Below, piece by piece: positions 1-8,061 of a stretch of DNA of 64,000 nucleotides. Below the pieces are notes generated by a model. It ran no database searches. It was not told where the DNA came from and saw only the letters and a program-made list of their open reading frames with translations. Source of the stretch: Lentisphaerae bacterium WC36 (GTDB taxonomy: Bacteria > Verrucomicrobiota > Lentisphaeria > Victivallales > SZUA-371); the NCBI GenBank assembly GCA_020683205.1, contig CP085689.1, positions 2,412,230 to 2,476,229 on the forward strand. The letters run 5' to 3'. Made by a program: the position numbers and the translations under genes. Each line of letters begins with the position of its first letter. The stretch's first letter is position 1.

Positions 1-546
1 GTTATTGATAAAGTTGAAAAAAATGGTACTGTTTTAGATATTGGCACTGGGAGCGGTGTAATTGCGTTAAGCATAGCGACTGAGCGTAACGACTGCAGGA
101 TTACTGCCGTCGAAAAAAGCTCCAAGGCGATAATAATCGCCAAACAAAACTTCAAGAAATATCAAAGCCAATGCTATAACAATGAATGTATTAACTTAAT
201 CAAAAGCGATCTTTTTTCGGCGTTAGATAATAATCAAAAGTTTTCAGCAATAACAGCAAATTTACCATATGTAACTGCAGAAGAATATGCTATTTTGCCG
301 TTTGATGTAAAAAATTATGAACCTATTGAAGCCTTAGTAGCTGATGACGAGGGTTTAGCGTTAATCAAAAGAACTATTCTTGAGGCGCCAAGCCATTTAA
401 AAAAAAATGGTTTTATAGTTTTTGAATTTGGAGACTTGCAAACTGATGCAGTTTATGGTTTATTAAAAAGTAGTAATAAATATCAAAAAATAGAAATATT
501 TAGTGATTTAAATAATATCGAACGTTTTATTGCGGCGTACGTTTAA
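1..546 (+). CDS. prmC: PrmC/HemK peptide-release-factor glutamine methyltransferase, C-terminal part
   Basis: The gene enters from the left edge and lacks its N-terminus; 181 codons are visible before the TAA. PrmC methylates the glutamine of the GGQ motif in release factors RF1 and RF2 using S-adenosylmethionine. The visible part starts at the SAM-binding fold, with the glycine loop LDIGTGSGVIALS at visible residues 13-25. The catalytic NLPY motif (family NPPY, second residue Leu here) is near visible residue 88. An acidic segment and the closing beta strands follow. The start codon and the N-terminal helical domain lie outside the window. The NPPY-type motif makes PrmC likelier than a generic methyltransferase. 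Confidence 0.85.
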   Translation, partial: VIDKVEKNGTVLDIGTGSGVIALSIATERNDCRITAVEKSSKAIIIAKQNFKKYQSQCYNNECINLIKSDLFSALDNNQKFSAITANLPYVTAEEYAILPFDVKNYEPIEALVADDEGLALIKRTILEAPSHLKKNGFIVFEFGDLQTDAVYGLLKSSNKYQKIEIFSDLNNIERFIAAYV

Positions 547-568
547 ACAGAAAAGTGGAGAAAATATT

Positions 569-919
569 ATGAGTGATTATAGAGAAAAAGCAGTCAAAGC
601 TTTTACAGAAGATAAAATGAGTTGTGGGCAAAGTATTTTAAAAGGCTTTCAAGAACTTTATGATATTAAAGAAGATGAAATTCTTGACGCCAAAGCATTT
701 GGTGGCGGGCGAGCTGAAGGTGGTTTATGTGGCGCACTTTACTGTGGCAAAATGTTATGCAAAACCGATGTAGAACGCGATGAATTAACAACTGAATTCA
801 CTTCAAAAACTCAGTACGCTGAGTGTAAAGCAATTAAACAAAACAAAACAGCTTCGTGTACTGAATGTGTTGACCAAGCAGCAAAAATTTTAGAAGAAAT
901 TGCTAAAAAACGCAAATGA
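569..919 (+). CDS. C_GCAxxG_C_C family redox-type protein
   Basis: A 116-residue cytoplasmic protein. The start at 569 is chosen over an in-frame codon at 530 because GGAG at 557-560 sits just upstream and the upstream start would overlap prmC. The cysteine layout matches the C_GCAxxG_C_C family: an N-terminal SCGQSIL, then a glycine-rich stretch ending in GLCGALYCG, then single cysteines in AECKAI and SCTEC followed by a C-terminal helix. The family is widespread in anaerobes and has no firmly established function; a redox or metal role is inferred from the cysteines. It begins 22 bases after prmC and ends at a strong terminator. Confidence 0.75.
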   Translation: MSDYREKAVKAFTEDKMSCGQSILKGFQELYDIKEDEILDAKAFGGGRAEGGLCGALYCGKMLCKTDVERDELTTEFTSKTQYAECKAIKQNKTASCTECVDQAAKILEEIAKKRK

Positions 920-946
920 TTACTTCTAAAACATAATAATAAAATC

Positions 947-984
947 CACCTCTAAATTTTTAATTTGGAGGTGTTATTATTTTA
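947..984. terminator. Rho-independent terminator, probably bidirectional
   Basis: The inverted repeat CACCTC (947-952) / GAGGTG (968-973), with inner AAATT/AATTT pairing, is followed by a T-rich tract. It lies between the convergent genes ending at 919 and 982 and probably stops transcription from both. Confidence 0.8.
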
Positions 985-1314
985 GTTGCTTATTTGTTTT
1001 GTTTCTTTACATTTGCCAATATAACCAAATACACCAAGAGTACCAGTGACAACCGATGGAACAGCGGTTGGAATTGCGGTTAAAAGTCCCAATAAGACTC
1101 CCTTTCCTATCGCTGCCCCCCATGAGTCATTATAGCAATACTTTTGTAAAAAAATTGCCACAAATCCAAAAATGAAGCCAATAATTGCAGTTAGTACAAC
1201 ATTCAACCCCAAAGTAACAACTTCACCACTAAATAACATCATATCCAAACTAATAAAGCCAAATGCTACCGCTGGATTAATCCCAATTGATTTTAAAATG
1301 TGCATATTTTTCAT
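982..1314 (-). CDS. Small integral membrane protein of unknown function
   Basis: Not assigned to a known family. The start is placed at 1314 (MKNMHILKS, 110 residues) because AAGGA precedes it at good spacing. An in-frame ATG at 1359 would add 15 residues but lacks a ribosome-binding site. The protein has a hydrophobic N-terminal third, a clear transmembrane segment around residues 38-56 (rich in Val, Ile, Gly and Phe), and a Gly/Ala/Pro/Thr-rich hydrophobic C-terminal segment (TAIPTAVPSVVTGTLGV) that may form one or two more passes. It may be co-transcribed with the lipoprotein genes upstream (88-base gap). Confidence 0.6.
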   Translation of the reverse strand: MKNMHILKSIGINPAVAFGFISLDMMLFSGEVVTLGLNVVLTAIIGFIFGFVAIFLQKYCYNDSWGAAIGKGVLLGLLTAIPTAVPSVVTGTLGVFGYIGKCKETKQISN

Positions 1315-1447
1315 ATTAATCCTTGATGTCTTTCTAAGCTTTATGTCACCAAACTTCATTAAAAAATTAAAAATCTATACCACATAGATAAACTTAACAA
1401 AATATAATTTACCTAAGAAAATTCCACTACTATTCTTAATTATTTCA

Positions 1448-2095
1448 TTAATTACTTTTGTTAATTATTGCCTTATCATCTTTTATATTGACTTCAATAT
1501 CATAAAAATTCTTTAAAGTTGCTATATTCCAGCCATTGGGCAAATAGTAAAACATTGTCATTGTTTGATTTAATTTAATTTCATCAAAATATAGAAAAAC
1601 TTTAGGAGGAAATTTCTCTTTTCCATTTGGTATTATAGTCGTTATTACTTCAATATTATTAATTTTATTACTAGATTTTTTTGATTTAACATTAAAATAT
1701 TCTTTATTTCCCAGAATAAAGGTATTTACAACACCATCTTCAAAATCATTTATCATCCCTTTTGATAAACCATAATAACTAGGAGGACATTTTTGATTTC
1801 TTAATGATACAAAAGTCCCCTCAAGTTTTTCCATAACAATACTATCTTTAGCTAAAATTTTGCTCTTCCCTTTTTCATCAATGGTATAAATTTTTGCCTC
1901 AACTAAATATAAGATTTTTTCTTTATCCAGCGTTTCGGCATTAATTGGAGTTGTGGAATAATCCACCTCTTGAACAAGTAAAGTGCCTACTATAGCTTTT
2001 TCATTTATATGCGATTTATTTAAATTACAACATCCTGTTAAATAAACTGTCAAAACAATAAAAACTACATTCAAAATAAACTTAAATTTGTTCAT
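1448..2095 (-). CDS. Predicted lipoprotein, paralogue of the 3839-4414 product
   Basis: A 215-residue exported protein. A hydrophobic signal segment ends in the lipobox YLTGC, giving lipidation at Cys22. AGGA precedes the ATG. The mature part shares a clear pattern with the lipoprotein at 3839-4414. Both have a strand with KIYTIDEKGKSKI / KIYAIDKSGKSKL, then a variable core, and both close with LNxTxxxFxYLPxGW. This indicates one small lipoprotein family duplicated around the GH16-like gene. Function is unknown; the mature domain looks beta-rich. It is the fourth gene of a tight minus-strand operon (16-base gap from the gene upstream). Confidence 0.75.
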   Translation of the reverse strand: MNKFKFILNVVFIVLTVYLTGCCNLNKSHINEKAIVGTLLVQEVDYSTTPINAETLDKEKILYLVEAKIYTIDEKGKSKILAKDSIVMEKLEGTFVSLRNQKCPPSYYGLSKGMINDFEDGVVNTFILGNKEYFNVKSKKSSNKINNIEVITTIIPNGKEKFPPKVFLYFDEIKLNQTMTMFYYLPNGWNIATLKNFYDIEVNIKDDKAIINKSN

Positions 2096-2111
2096 TATAA
2101 ATATTCCTGTA

Positions 2112-2768
2112 TTAATTCACTTTTTTTAATTTTGTTACTTTAAAAGTTTTAATTATCTGTTTAAAATCTTCAAGCAAGGCTTGATTGCTTGTTTTAATAG
2201 TAACATTAACAATGAAACCATCATTATTAATCATTGTGCCAGAAAAAGCATATGGACCTCCAAAAGACATTTCAGCAAATTTTTTATTCCATGATGAATT
2301 TTTACCTATACAAGAATAACCTTGCGAATTTTCTGTTTTAAAGTCAAAAAATTTACCATCTTTAACAAAAACCTGTGCGAACCTTTTAGTTGTTGAAATC
2401 ATCATATCTTTTGATAGCAATGGATTTACTCCAGTAACTGTAAAAACAATTAAAGAGTTACTTTCATCATCGGTTTGTATATAAAAAGCTTTTATCATAT
2501 CCTGCATTTTTTTAATATTTTCATCAATATTTTTATCTTTCACAAGTGATTGAACATGACTATCACAATGCATTAGATACTCTTTTTTAGTGACGATTTT
2601 CAACTTCTTAGTTGTATTATTAACAAATGAAATCTTAATACTACCATCAGAATATGTCACCAAATTATTTTGTGTTTTACTTTTAAAAAAAACAACCGCA
2701 AAAATTAGTCCTACGGCTAAGCAAAAAGTCGCAGCTAAACTCAACAAAATTACTCTATTATTTTTCAT
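2112..2768 (-). CDS. Membrane-anchored protein of unknown function
   Basis: A 218-residue protein with one N-terminal transmembrane segment (about residues 7-28) acting as an uncleaved anchor or signal peptide; no lipobox is seen. The extracytoplasmic part is mixed alpha/beta with a central ITTKRFAQVFVKDGKFFDF-like strand pair and no known catalytic motif. It lies between the GH16-like gene (18-base gap) and the lipoprotein at 1448-2095 (16-base gap), so it belongs to the same transcription unit and probably the same envelope function. No family could be named. Confidence 0.7.
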   Translation of the reverse strand: MKNNRVILLSLAATFCLAVGLIFAVVFFKSKTQNNLVTYSDGSIKISFVNNTTKKLKIVTKKEYLMHCDSHVQSLVKDKNIDENIKKMQDMIKAFYIQTDDESNSLIVFTVTGVNPLLSKDMMISTTKRFAQVFVKDGKFFDFKTENSQGYSCIGKNSSWNKKFAEMSFGGPYAFSGTMINNDGFIVNVTIKTSNQALLEDFKQIIKTFKVTKLKKVN

Positions 2769-2786
2769 AAAATATCAGTACTCTTA

Positions 2787-3809
2787 TTATTTTTTATTTT
2801 TAGAATTCCCATCTTTATATACACGAATATAATCTACTTGCATTTTTACTGGGAAAATTTTATCATCAATAACTGGACTCCAACGACCGCCAATAATTAA
2901 ATCTAAATACAGACAAAATTGCTGATCAAAAGGCCAATACTTTAAGTCCTTACCCAAATCCTCATCTTTTTTAATTAATTGGTACAACTCGCCGTTAAAA
3001 TAAAATCTTAGCTCGCATTCATCCCACTCCATACTCCAAACATTAAAATCATTATCCATCTTCTCGCCATAGACTCTGCAATCCCAACGACTTTTTCCAG
3101 AAAAAACAGTGGTTACAAAAGAATTCTGGAGCTGACCTGTATAAGCCATCATCAACATTTCGCCACAGTATGGCCATGATAACGTATCATGTTTACTATT
3201 AATCACCGATAATTGACTCCAAGCTCCACTACCTGATTTAACCTTTGCCCTAATATCAACCTTTCCGTAGGTAAAATCAAATTTATTTTCTGACTTAAGC
3301 CGCCCTGATGTGTATTTGGCAAACTGTTGCTCTAACTTATGCTTACTCCCTTTTTTATAATTACTATTTGGATACTGTTCTTTATGGGCTTCTAAAACTA
3401 AACAACCATTTTCAACACGTACATTTTTAGGGCGTAAAGTGTAACAAGATTGTGCATCATTACGACGATAACCTTCAGCATAGGTCCATTTCTCAGGGTT
3501 TGGTTGCCCCCCCTCATTGAATTCATCAGACCAAATTAATTGCCAATTATAGCCCTTTTTGATATCAACTTTGCTAAAATTATAATTTTCATAATATGAA
3601 TGACAACCTGACTTTTTCTTAGCCTTATTAATACTTTTTTCTTGAATATATTTCTGTTTTTTATTAAAATGTGTTTGTTTATTTTTGTCTGCTTTGTTTT
3701 GCGATAAAGCATCCTGATATTTAATATTAATACTACTTGTGCAACCATTTAAAACTGTAGCTAACAACACTAAAAAAAACACTTTCATTTGATTTTCAAA
3801 TTTTTTCAT
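2787..3809 (-). CDS. GH16-fold lipoprotein lacking two of three catalytic acids
   Basis: A 340-residue lipoprotein. The ATG at 3809 is preferred to an in-frame TTG at 3818, because AGGAG ends only two bases before that TTG. The lipobox VLNGC gives Cys23; a Lys/Gln-rich linker runs to about residue 68. A concanavalin-like GH16 fold follows: WSDEFN, CYTLRPKNVRVENG, TSGRLKS, YGKVDIRAKV and the closing VDYIRVYKD. In GH16 endo-glucanases, agarases and carrageenases the active strand reads E-x-D-x-x-E. Here residues 217-222 read EMLMMA, so the nucleophile Glu217 remains but the helper Asp is Leu219 and the acid/base Glu is Ala222. Hydrolysis is therefore unlikely; glycan binding or an envelope scaffold role is inferred. 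Lipoproteins related to each other flank it. Confidence 0.85.
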   Translation of the reverse strand: MKKFENQMKVFFLVLLATVLNGCTSSINIKYQDALSQNKADKNKQTHFNKKQKYIQEKSINKAKKKSGCHSYYENYNFSKVDIKKGYNWQLIWSDEFNEGGQPNPEKWTYAEGYRRNDAQSCYTLRPKNVRVENGCLVLEAHKEQYPNSNYKKGSKHKLEQQFAKYTSGRLKSENKFDFTYGKVDIRAKVKSGSGAWSQLSVINSKHDTLSWPYCGEMLMMAYTGQLQNSFVTTVFSGKSRWDCRVYGEKMDNDFNVWSMEWDECELRFYFNGELYQLIKKDEDLGKDLKYWPFDQQFCLYLDLIIGGRWSPVIDDKIFPVKMQVDYIRVYKDGNSKNKK

Positions 3810-3838
3810 TGAATTCAATTCTCCTTCTAATTATTATT

Positions 3839-4414
3839 TTATTTAAACTTCACATCTTCTGCTTTCATTAAAACTTTTCTATCCCAACCTTTTGGCAAGT
3901 AGTGAAAAGACTCAAACGTTCTATTCAACTGTTCTTTATTGCTATATACACTATCAAGTCTTGGCAATTTTTTAAACTTTTCATTATTGCCTATAATAAC
4001 TGCACGACAACTCACCATAACTTCATTTTTTGCTAACTTTAACTTAGATGATTTTACTGCATCCTGATTTAAAATCAAGCATGATAATTTATATATTGGA
4101 TTTTCTGGGTTATAATTATCATTTAAAGCTACAGTTGCTTCTTTATTCCACACTGAAGTAACCCTTGGTGAATATATTAGCTTACTTTTACCGCTTTTAT
4201 CTATTGCATATATTTTACATGACACCAGAACCATGGCATTTTTATTAATTTTACTGCTTTTGATTATTTTCCCTTTTGCATTAAGTTGTTGAACTTTAAC
4301 AAAACCTTGTAGGGCTACCTCATTTTTATCAGAATCTCCACAAATAGCACAACCTGTAGCTAATCCTGTAAGCAGACACAAAACAACTCCAATAAATAAT
4401 CTTAAACGTTTCAT
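3839..4414 (-). CDS. Predicted lipoprotein, first gene of the GH16-like operon
   Basis: A 191-residue lipoprotein. The start at 4414 is chosen because GGAG sits seven bases upstream; the in-frame ATG at 4426 overlaps that ribosome-binding site. The signal segment ends in GLATGC, giving lipidation at Cys22. The mature domain shares the KIYxIDxxGKSKL strand and the C-terminal LNRTFESFHYLPKGWD block with the lipoprotein at 1448-2095. It heads a four-gene minus-strand unit with gaps of 29, 18 and 16 bases. Function is unknown; the paralogy and the GH16-like neighbour suggest a shared envelope-associated complex or glycan-binding role. Confidence 0.75.
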   Translation of the reverse strand: MKRLRLFIGVVLCLLTGLATGCAICGDSDKNEVALQGFVKVQQLNAKGKIIKSSKINKNAMVLVSCKIYAIDKSGKSKLIYSPRVTSVWNKEATVALNDNYNPENPIYKLSCLILNQDAVKSSKLKLAKNEVMVSCRAVIIGNNEKFKKLPRLDSVYSNKEQLNRTFESFHYLPKGWDRKVLMKAEDVKFK

Positions 4415-4470
4415 ACAAAACTCCATTTTGTTAAATAAATTTAAAAATGCTTTAAAATATAGACAAACTA

Positions 4471-4498
4471 AATATAGTCATATAATTGTTATATTCAA
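4471..4498 (-). promoter_or_regulatory. Predicted sigma-70 promoter for the lipoprotein operon
   Basis: Reading the minus strand, -35 TTGAAT (4498-4493), a 16-base spacer and -10 TATATT (4476-4471) lie 57 bases upstream of the lipoprotein start at 4414 and downstream of a terminator. Match by eye only. Confidence 0.4.
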
Positions 4499-4527
4499 AC
4501 CTAATAATAGTTACATAAAAATAATAA

Positions 4528-4572
4528 AATCCCTAATTTAAAGATATTAATATTAGGGATTTTATTATTTTT
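4528..4572. terminator. Bidirectional Rho-independent terminator
   Basis: ATCCCTAAT (4529-4537) pairs with ATTAGGGAT (4552-4560), flanked by A-rich sequence on one side and T-rich on the other. It ends the GH97-like gene read on the minus strand and isolates the downstream lipoprotein operon. Confidence 0.75.
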
Positions 4573-4594
4573 AAATTTATTTAAGAGATTTTAC

Positions 4595-6484
4595 CTACTT
4601 AATTTCATCAAAGATAATACACGCTCCTCCTCCTGCAGCCAAATTTAATGATAAAGAAGTCTGATTATCAACATTTTGCTCTTGTTGCTGATAAGATTCT
4701 TTATTGCTTTTATAATGAGTCTCATCCGTATCGGTAAAAATCTTTGCTTGGTAGTTTTTATTTTCTAGAAAATTTAATGGAACTTCAACGGTACGTTTAT
4801 AATTACCATTAACAACCGCTAATAACCATTGGCCATGCTTATTTTTACGTGCAACTGCAATATATTTATCAAACTCAGCCTTTACCGTTTTACTCTGCTG
4901 CCAAGGTTGTTGCTGTAAAGCGATAAATTTAAATAGTTCAGAATGTTTTTTATAGGCATCAGCCGCATCTGGAAGCACTACAAGCCCACTAAATGCGACT
5001 AAAGTTCGTGCGGTCTCTGCAACAATCGTTGAATTAATTTTTTGAAAAACTCGTGGACGCTTTGTAGTTGTATTCAAGTCAAAAAAACCATTAGTCATAT
5101 CAATTGGTCCAGCAATATTATCGACCATAACGATGCGCAAAAATCCTTGCGGATCATATGATCTTTTAGCATCAGCTTGAGCATGGCAAAACTCCTTAGT
5201 TACTGCATTTGGATAAGTATTAAATTCACCTGTTGGCAAAACTGGGTTATCATGGAAATCAATCATTAAATGATTTTTAGCACATTTTTCAATTAACATT
5301 TGAGTTTTAGCAATCTTGTTTTGTTGTCCTTTCACCCTCAAAAAGCCATATTTAACTCCTGCAACTCCTTTTTTATGATACATAGCAAAAACTTTATCAA
5401 TATCGTAATTATTTGAAGCAACATCATTTAAGTAAAGCAAAATTTTTACGTCTTTTTTCTTAGCATAATCAAGTAATGTGTTAATGCGATTCCACTGTGA
5501 TGGATCTAAAGGATTTGATTTAGGGTTGAATTCATGACCATACCAGTTTGCATCAAGCAATAAATATGGAACTTTTGTATCATGTGCAAAATCAACAAAC
5601 CTTAGCCATGATTCCAAATTTAATCCATATTTAAAACCATCATCTGCAGTATAACCCCATGCTCGCCAATCCCAAAAACAGACTCCTGGTTTAACCCACT
5701 TAAATTTTTCTTGATTAGCAACTGGGTTTAAATTTGCAATAGTGTCGCTATCCAACAATGAATTAATATTATCACTCAATAAAAATACACGCCAAGGAGA
5801 GTGTTGCTGATTTTTATATTTTACAGTTGTAGAAAAATAAAGTTCATTATCATTTTTTACCTTAAAATCTAAAAAATTATAATTTAAACAATTTGCTTCA
5901 GTTAAAGAAATAAAATATTTAGGTATCTTAAAATCATTTGATAGTAATATAGGGGTGCGTAGCTTATTTTTAAATTTAGTCAACTTTGCTGGAGTTTGTG
6001 GCGAATTTTCACCTCGATAACAAGTCGCTATCATCTTTTGAGTTAGTAAAACTTCACCATATTCAGTAAAATTTTTTACTGGAAAATTATTTTTTAAATT
6101 ATATCTAAAGGCAATGGCATCGTTATATATTCTAAAAGTTAAACCTGTAATATATGGATTTTTTTTATCAGCACTAAAAGTAACTTCAGAATAATCATTA
6201 TCTACTACCGCACGTTTGCCCCATACAACTTGCACCTTTTCTGAAACATTTTTTTGTTCTAGAAATTTTAAATTCGCAATTTTATTTTTAGTTTTAAATG
6301 ATAGATTTTTAAGAATTAATAACTCGCGATTATTACGGCAAAACTTAAAGCTGCTATTTGCATAATTAAAGTGTAGTGAATTTGTTCCATCAACAGATGT
6401 AAATTTTTTTGTAACTTGACAATCATTTGCCTGAACGCCGACAGCGCTTGCCAGTATCCCAATCAAAAATAATTTCTTTTTCAT
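4595..6484 (-). CDS. GH97-family secreted protein with altered active site
   Basis: A 629-residue exported protein: MKKK signal peptide with likely cleavage after VQA (residue 19), an N-terminal beta-sandwich, a TIM barrel from WVKPGVCFWDW (residue 263), and a C-terminal beta domain. This is the GH97 architecture (alpha-glucosidases/alpha-galactosidases). In the window's other GH97 (18556-20547) the barrel carries KIDFL with the nucleophile Asp, HGAYKPTG, and ESVLGLE ending in the acid/base Glu. The aligned positions here are KYGFL (Gly380), HDNPVLPTG, and EFCHAQA (Ala437). Both the retaining nucleophile and the acid/base residue are missing. It may be inactive, bind sugar only, or use other residues. 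AAGGA precedes the start; terminators flank it, so it is transcribed alone. Confidence 0.85.
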   Translation of the reverse strand: MKKKLFLIGILASAVGVQANDCQVTKKFTSVDGTNSLHFNYANSSFKFCRNNRELLILKNLSFKTKNKIANLKFLEQKNVSEKVQVVWGKRAVVDNDYSEVTFSADKKNPYITGLTFRIYNDAIAFRYNLKNNFPVKNFTEYGEVLLTQKMIATCYRGENSPQTPAKLTKFKNKLRTPILLSNDFKIPKYFISLTEANCLNYNFLDFKVKNDNELYFSTTVKYKNQQHSPWRVFLLSDNINSLLDSDTIANLNPVANQEKFKWVKPGVCFWDWRAWGYTADDGFKYGLNLESWLRFVDFAHDTKVPYLLLDANWYGHEFNPKSNPLDPSQWNRINTLLDYAKKKDVKILLYLNDVASNNYDIDKVFAMYHKKGVAGVKYGFLRVKGQQNKIAKTQMLIEKCAKNHLMIDFHDNPVLPTGEFNTYPNAVTKEFCHAQADAKRSYDPQGFLRIVMVDNIAGPIDMTNGFFDLNTTTKRPRVFQKINSTIVAETARTLVAFSGLVVLPDAADAYKKHSELFKFIALQQQPWQQSKTVKAEFDKYIAVARKNKHGQWLLAVVNGNYKRTVEVPLNFLENKNYQAKIFTDTDETHYKSNKESYQQQEQNVDNQTSLSLNLAAGGGACIIFDEIK

Positions 6485-6615
6485 GATTAAATCCTTTTTT
6501 ATTTTCTTTTTAAATGCTAATAAACTACTTTACAAATCACAATATTTCAAACTATAGTACACTACTTTACAAGTTAAATATCATTTTTACCATGTTTTAT
6601 ATGCCCATATAAAAA

Positions 6616-6654
6616 TTAAAAACCTAAACTTATAAAATAAGTTTAGGTTTTTAA
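6616..6654. terminator. Bidirectional Rho-independent terminator
   Basis: AAAAACCTAAACTTA pairs with TAAGTTTAGGTTTTT around a five-base loop, with A and T tracts at the ends. It lies just after the small lipoprotein gene read on the minus strand (stop at 6673). Confidence 0.8.
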
Positions 6655-6672
6655 AACGTTTTTTCTGACAAA

Positions 6673-6840
6673 TTATTTCTTTTCAGTATTAATTTTAATA
6701 AAATTTTGCTTATCACCTTTGGCATCCATTTGCTCATCATCACCCTTCTTACCTGGAACGCTAACATTAATACAACCGACTGCAGTTATTGCCAATAGTA
6801 AGCCAAAAACTAATACCGTTAATAAATTTCTTGTTTTCAT
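6673..6840 (-). CDS. 55-residue small lipoprotein
   Basis: A short gene. AGGAG lies seven bases upstream of the ATG at 6840, and a terminator follows the stop. The signal segment MKTRNLLTVLVFGLLLAITAVGC ends in the lipobox AVGC with lipidation at Cys23. The mature peptide is only about 33 residues, hydrophilic and charged (KKGDDEQMDAKGDK). The combination of ribosome-binding site, lipobox and terminator makes it a real gene despite its size. No family is recognised; small entericidin-like or envelope-stress lipoproteins have a similar shape. Confidence 0.7.
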   Translation of the reverse strand: MKTRNLLTVLVFGLLLAITAVGCINVSVPGKKGDDEQMDAKGDKQNFIKINTEKK

Positions 6841-6949
6841 AACATCTCCTCAGCATTTGTTATAATGTTTTATACTCAAAAATTAATTACTAATAAATAT
6901 ACAATACATTATAATACGTGAGTTAATTTTTTGCACAACTTTCTATTAA

Positions 6950-7903
6950 TTAGGCAGGATTAATCAAAGAACCAAAGTAACAATAATTTAAAAATAATCC
7001 ACTTAGAACAAATGTTAAAATTAAAATAATATTCCAAAATATCATAAATTTTTGTGAATGCTTTCTTATCATACAAATAAGCGCCAACAGTTCAAAACCT
7101 ACAATGAGTACAAATTCTTTAATAAATACCCAATCATCTCTAGTTAATCCTTTTCTTAAAACCGCCTCCCTAATATAATTTGGATTAACATAACAGTATT
7201 ATTGACGATTAAATTTATTAACGTTGTACTCTCCTTCATTATTTAGATTACCACTAAAACTATCTCCAAAATATTCCTTACCATCAACTTCATATTTATA
7301 CAATAAATTAAATTTCTCGTAATCTATCATTTCAAATTTTATAATTTCACACCGAACTTGTTCATATTTGTAAGTTCGCAAACCAAAATACAAAACTAAC
7401 CCCAAATATCCAACCATTATAACATTAAAAGCACTCCAAAAAGTAACAATGCCACATTTTTTTAGTATCTTTAGCCAACCAGACAATTCAAAAGCTTCAT
7501 TGCGCCGTTGAGCTTGATATTTTTTATAAGAATCAAAAAAATAGTAACCAAATGCACAAAATATAACAATGAAAGAACCTAACCCAATAATATTATCTAG
7601 GTACTCAAATAAAGATGGTCTATGTTTACGAAAAAAACAGCTTTTTTTGCAGAATTTTTATCTACGTAAAAATGTGCATCTTTTTTCTTTATAAACTTCT
7701 TTTGCAACCCCGCGCAACATTCATAATTATGACGATGAAAATCATGTCTGAAATATTTTTGACCTTAATAAAAATATGAATATTTAATTCATAGTCGTCA
7801 ATATCTTTAGTTGGAGGGAATAAACGAACTTTTTCAACTTCAGCAGGAATTTTTGCCAACTTAAGTGTTCTTTATATTGGTCATTTTTTAAATTAATATT
7901 CAT
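6950..7903 (-). pseudogene. Decayed membrane protein resembling two DUF3592 domains
   Basis: Joining reading frames gives one coherent protein. It starts MNINLKNDQYKEHLSW at 7903, runs through a first domain (IPAEVEKVRLFPP, GQKYFRHDF, KKDAHFYVDKNSAKKAVFF), a transmembrane segment (GSFIVIFCAFGYYFF), a second membrane segment, a second similar domain (YEVDGKEYFGDSF, CYVNPNYIREAVL) and two C-terminal membrane segments. The G-x-x-Y-F and Y-x-N-P-x-x-x-x-A-V-L pattern resembles DUF3592. Breaks: one-base losses near 7850-7854 (T5), 7765 and 7631-7637 (A7), plus an in-frame TAA at 7199-7201. The first ATG overlaps the 44-residue gene upstream. The intact family's function is unknown. Sequencing error in homopolymers cannot be excluded. 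Confidence 0.65.
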
Positions 7904-8027
7904 GATAAGTTTCTCTGAATAACACCAAAAACATAATTAAGAAAATTATAAACGCAACTATGCAGACAAATAAATTAAATAAGTTATTATCTCTTTTTAT
8001 ATTTAAAATTTCTTTAATTTTTGCCAT
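7893..8027 (-). CDS. 44-residue single-pass membrane protein
   Basis: A short gene directly downstream of pnp on the minus strand (34-base gap). GGAGG lies a few bases before the ATG at 8027. The product has a charged N-terminus (MAKIKEILNIKRDN), one strong transmembrane helix (residues 18-37) and a short RETYHEY tail. Its stop overlaps the ATG of the decayed gene that follows, which suggests translational coupling before that gene was lost. Function unknown. Confidence 0.5.
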   Translation of the reverse strand: MAKIKEILNIKRDNNLFNLFVCIVAFIIFLIMFLVLFRETYHEY

Positions 8028-8061
8028 TGCCCCTCCATTTTTTGCTAAATATTTTTATCGC

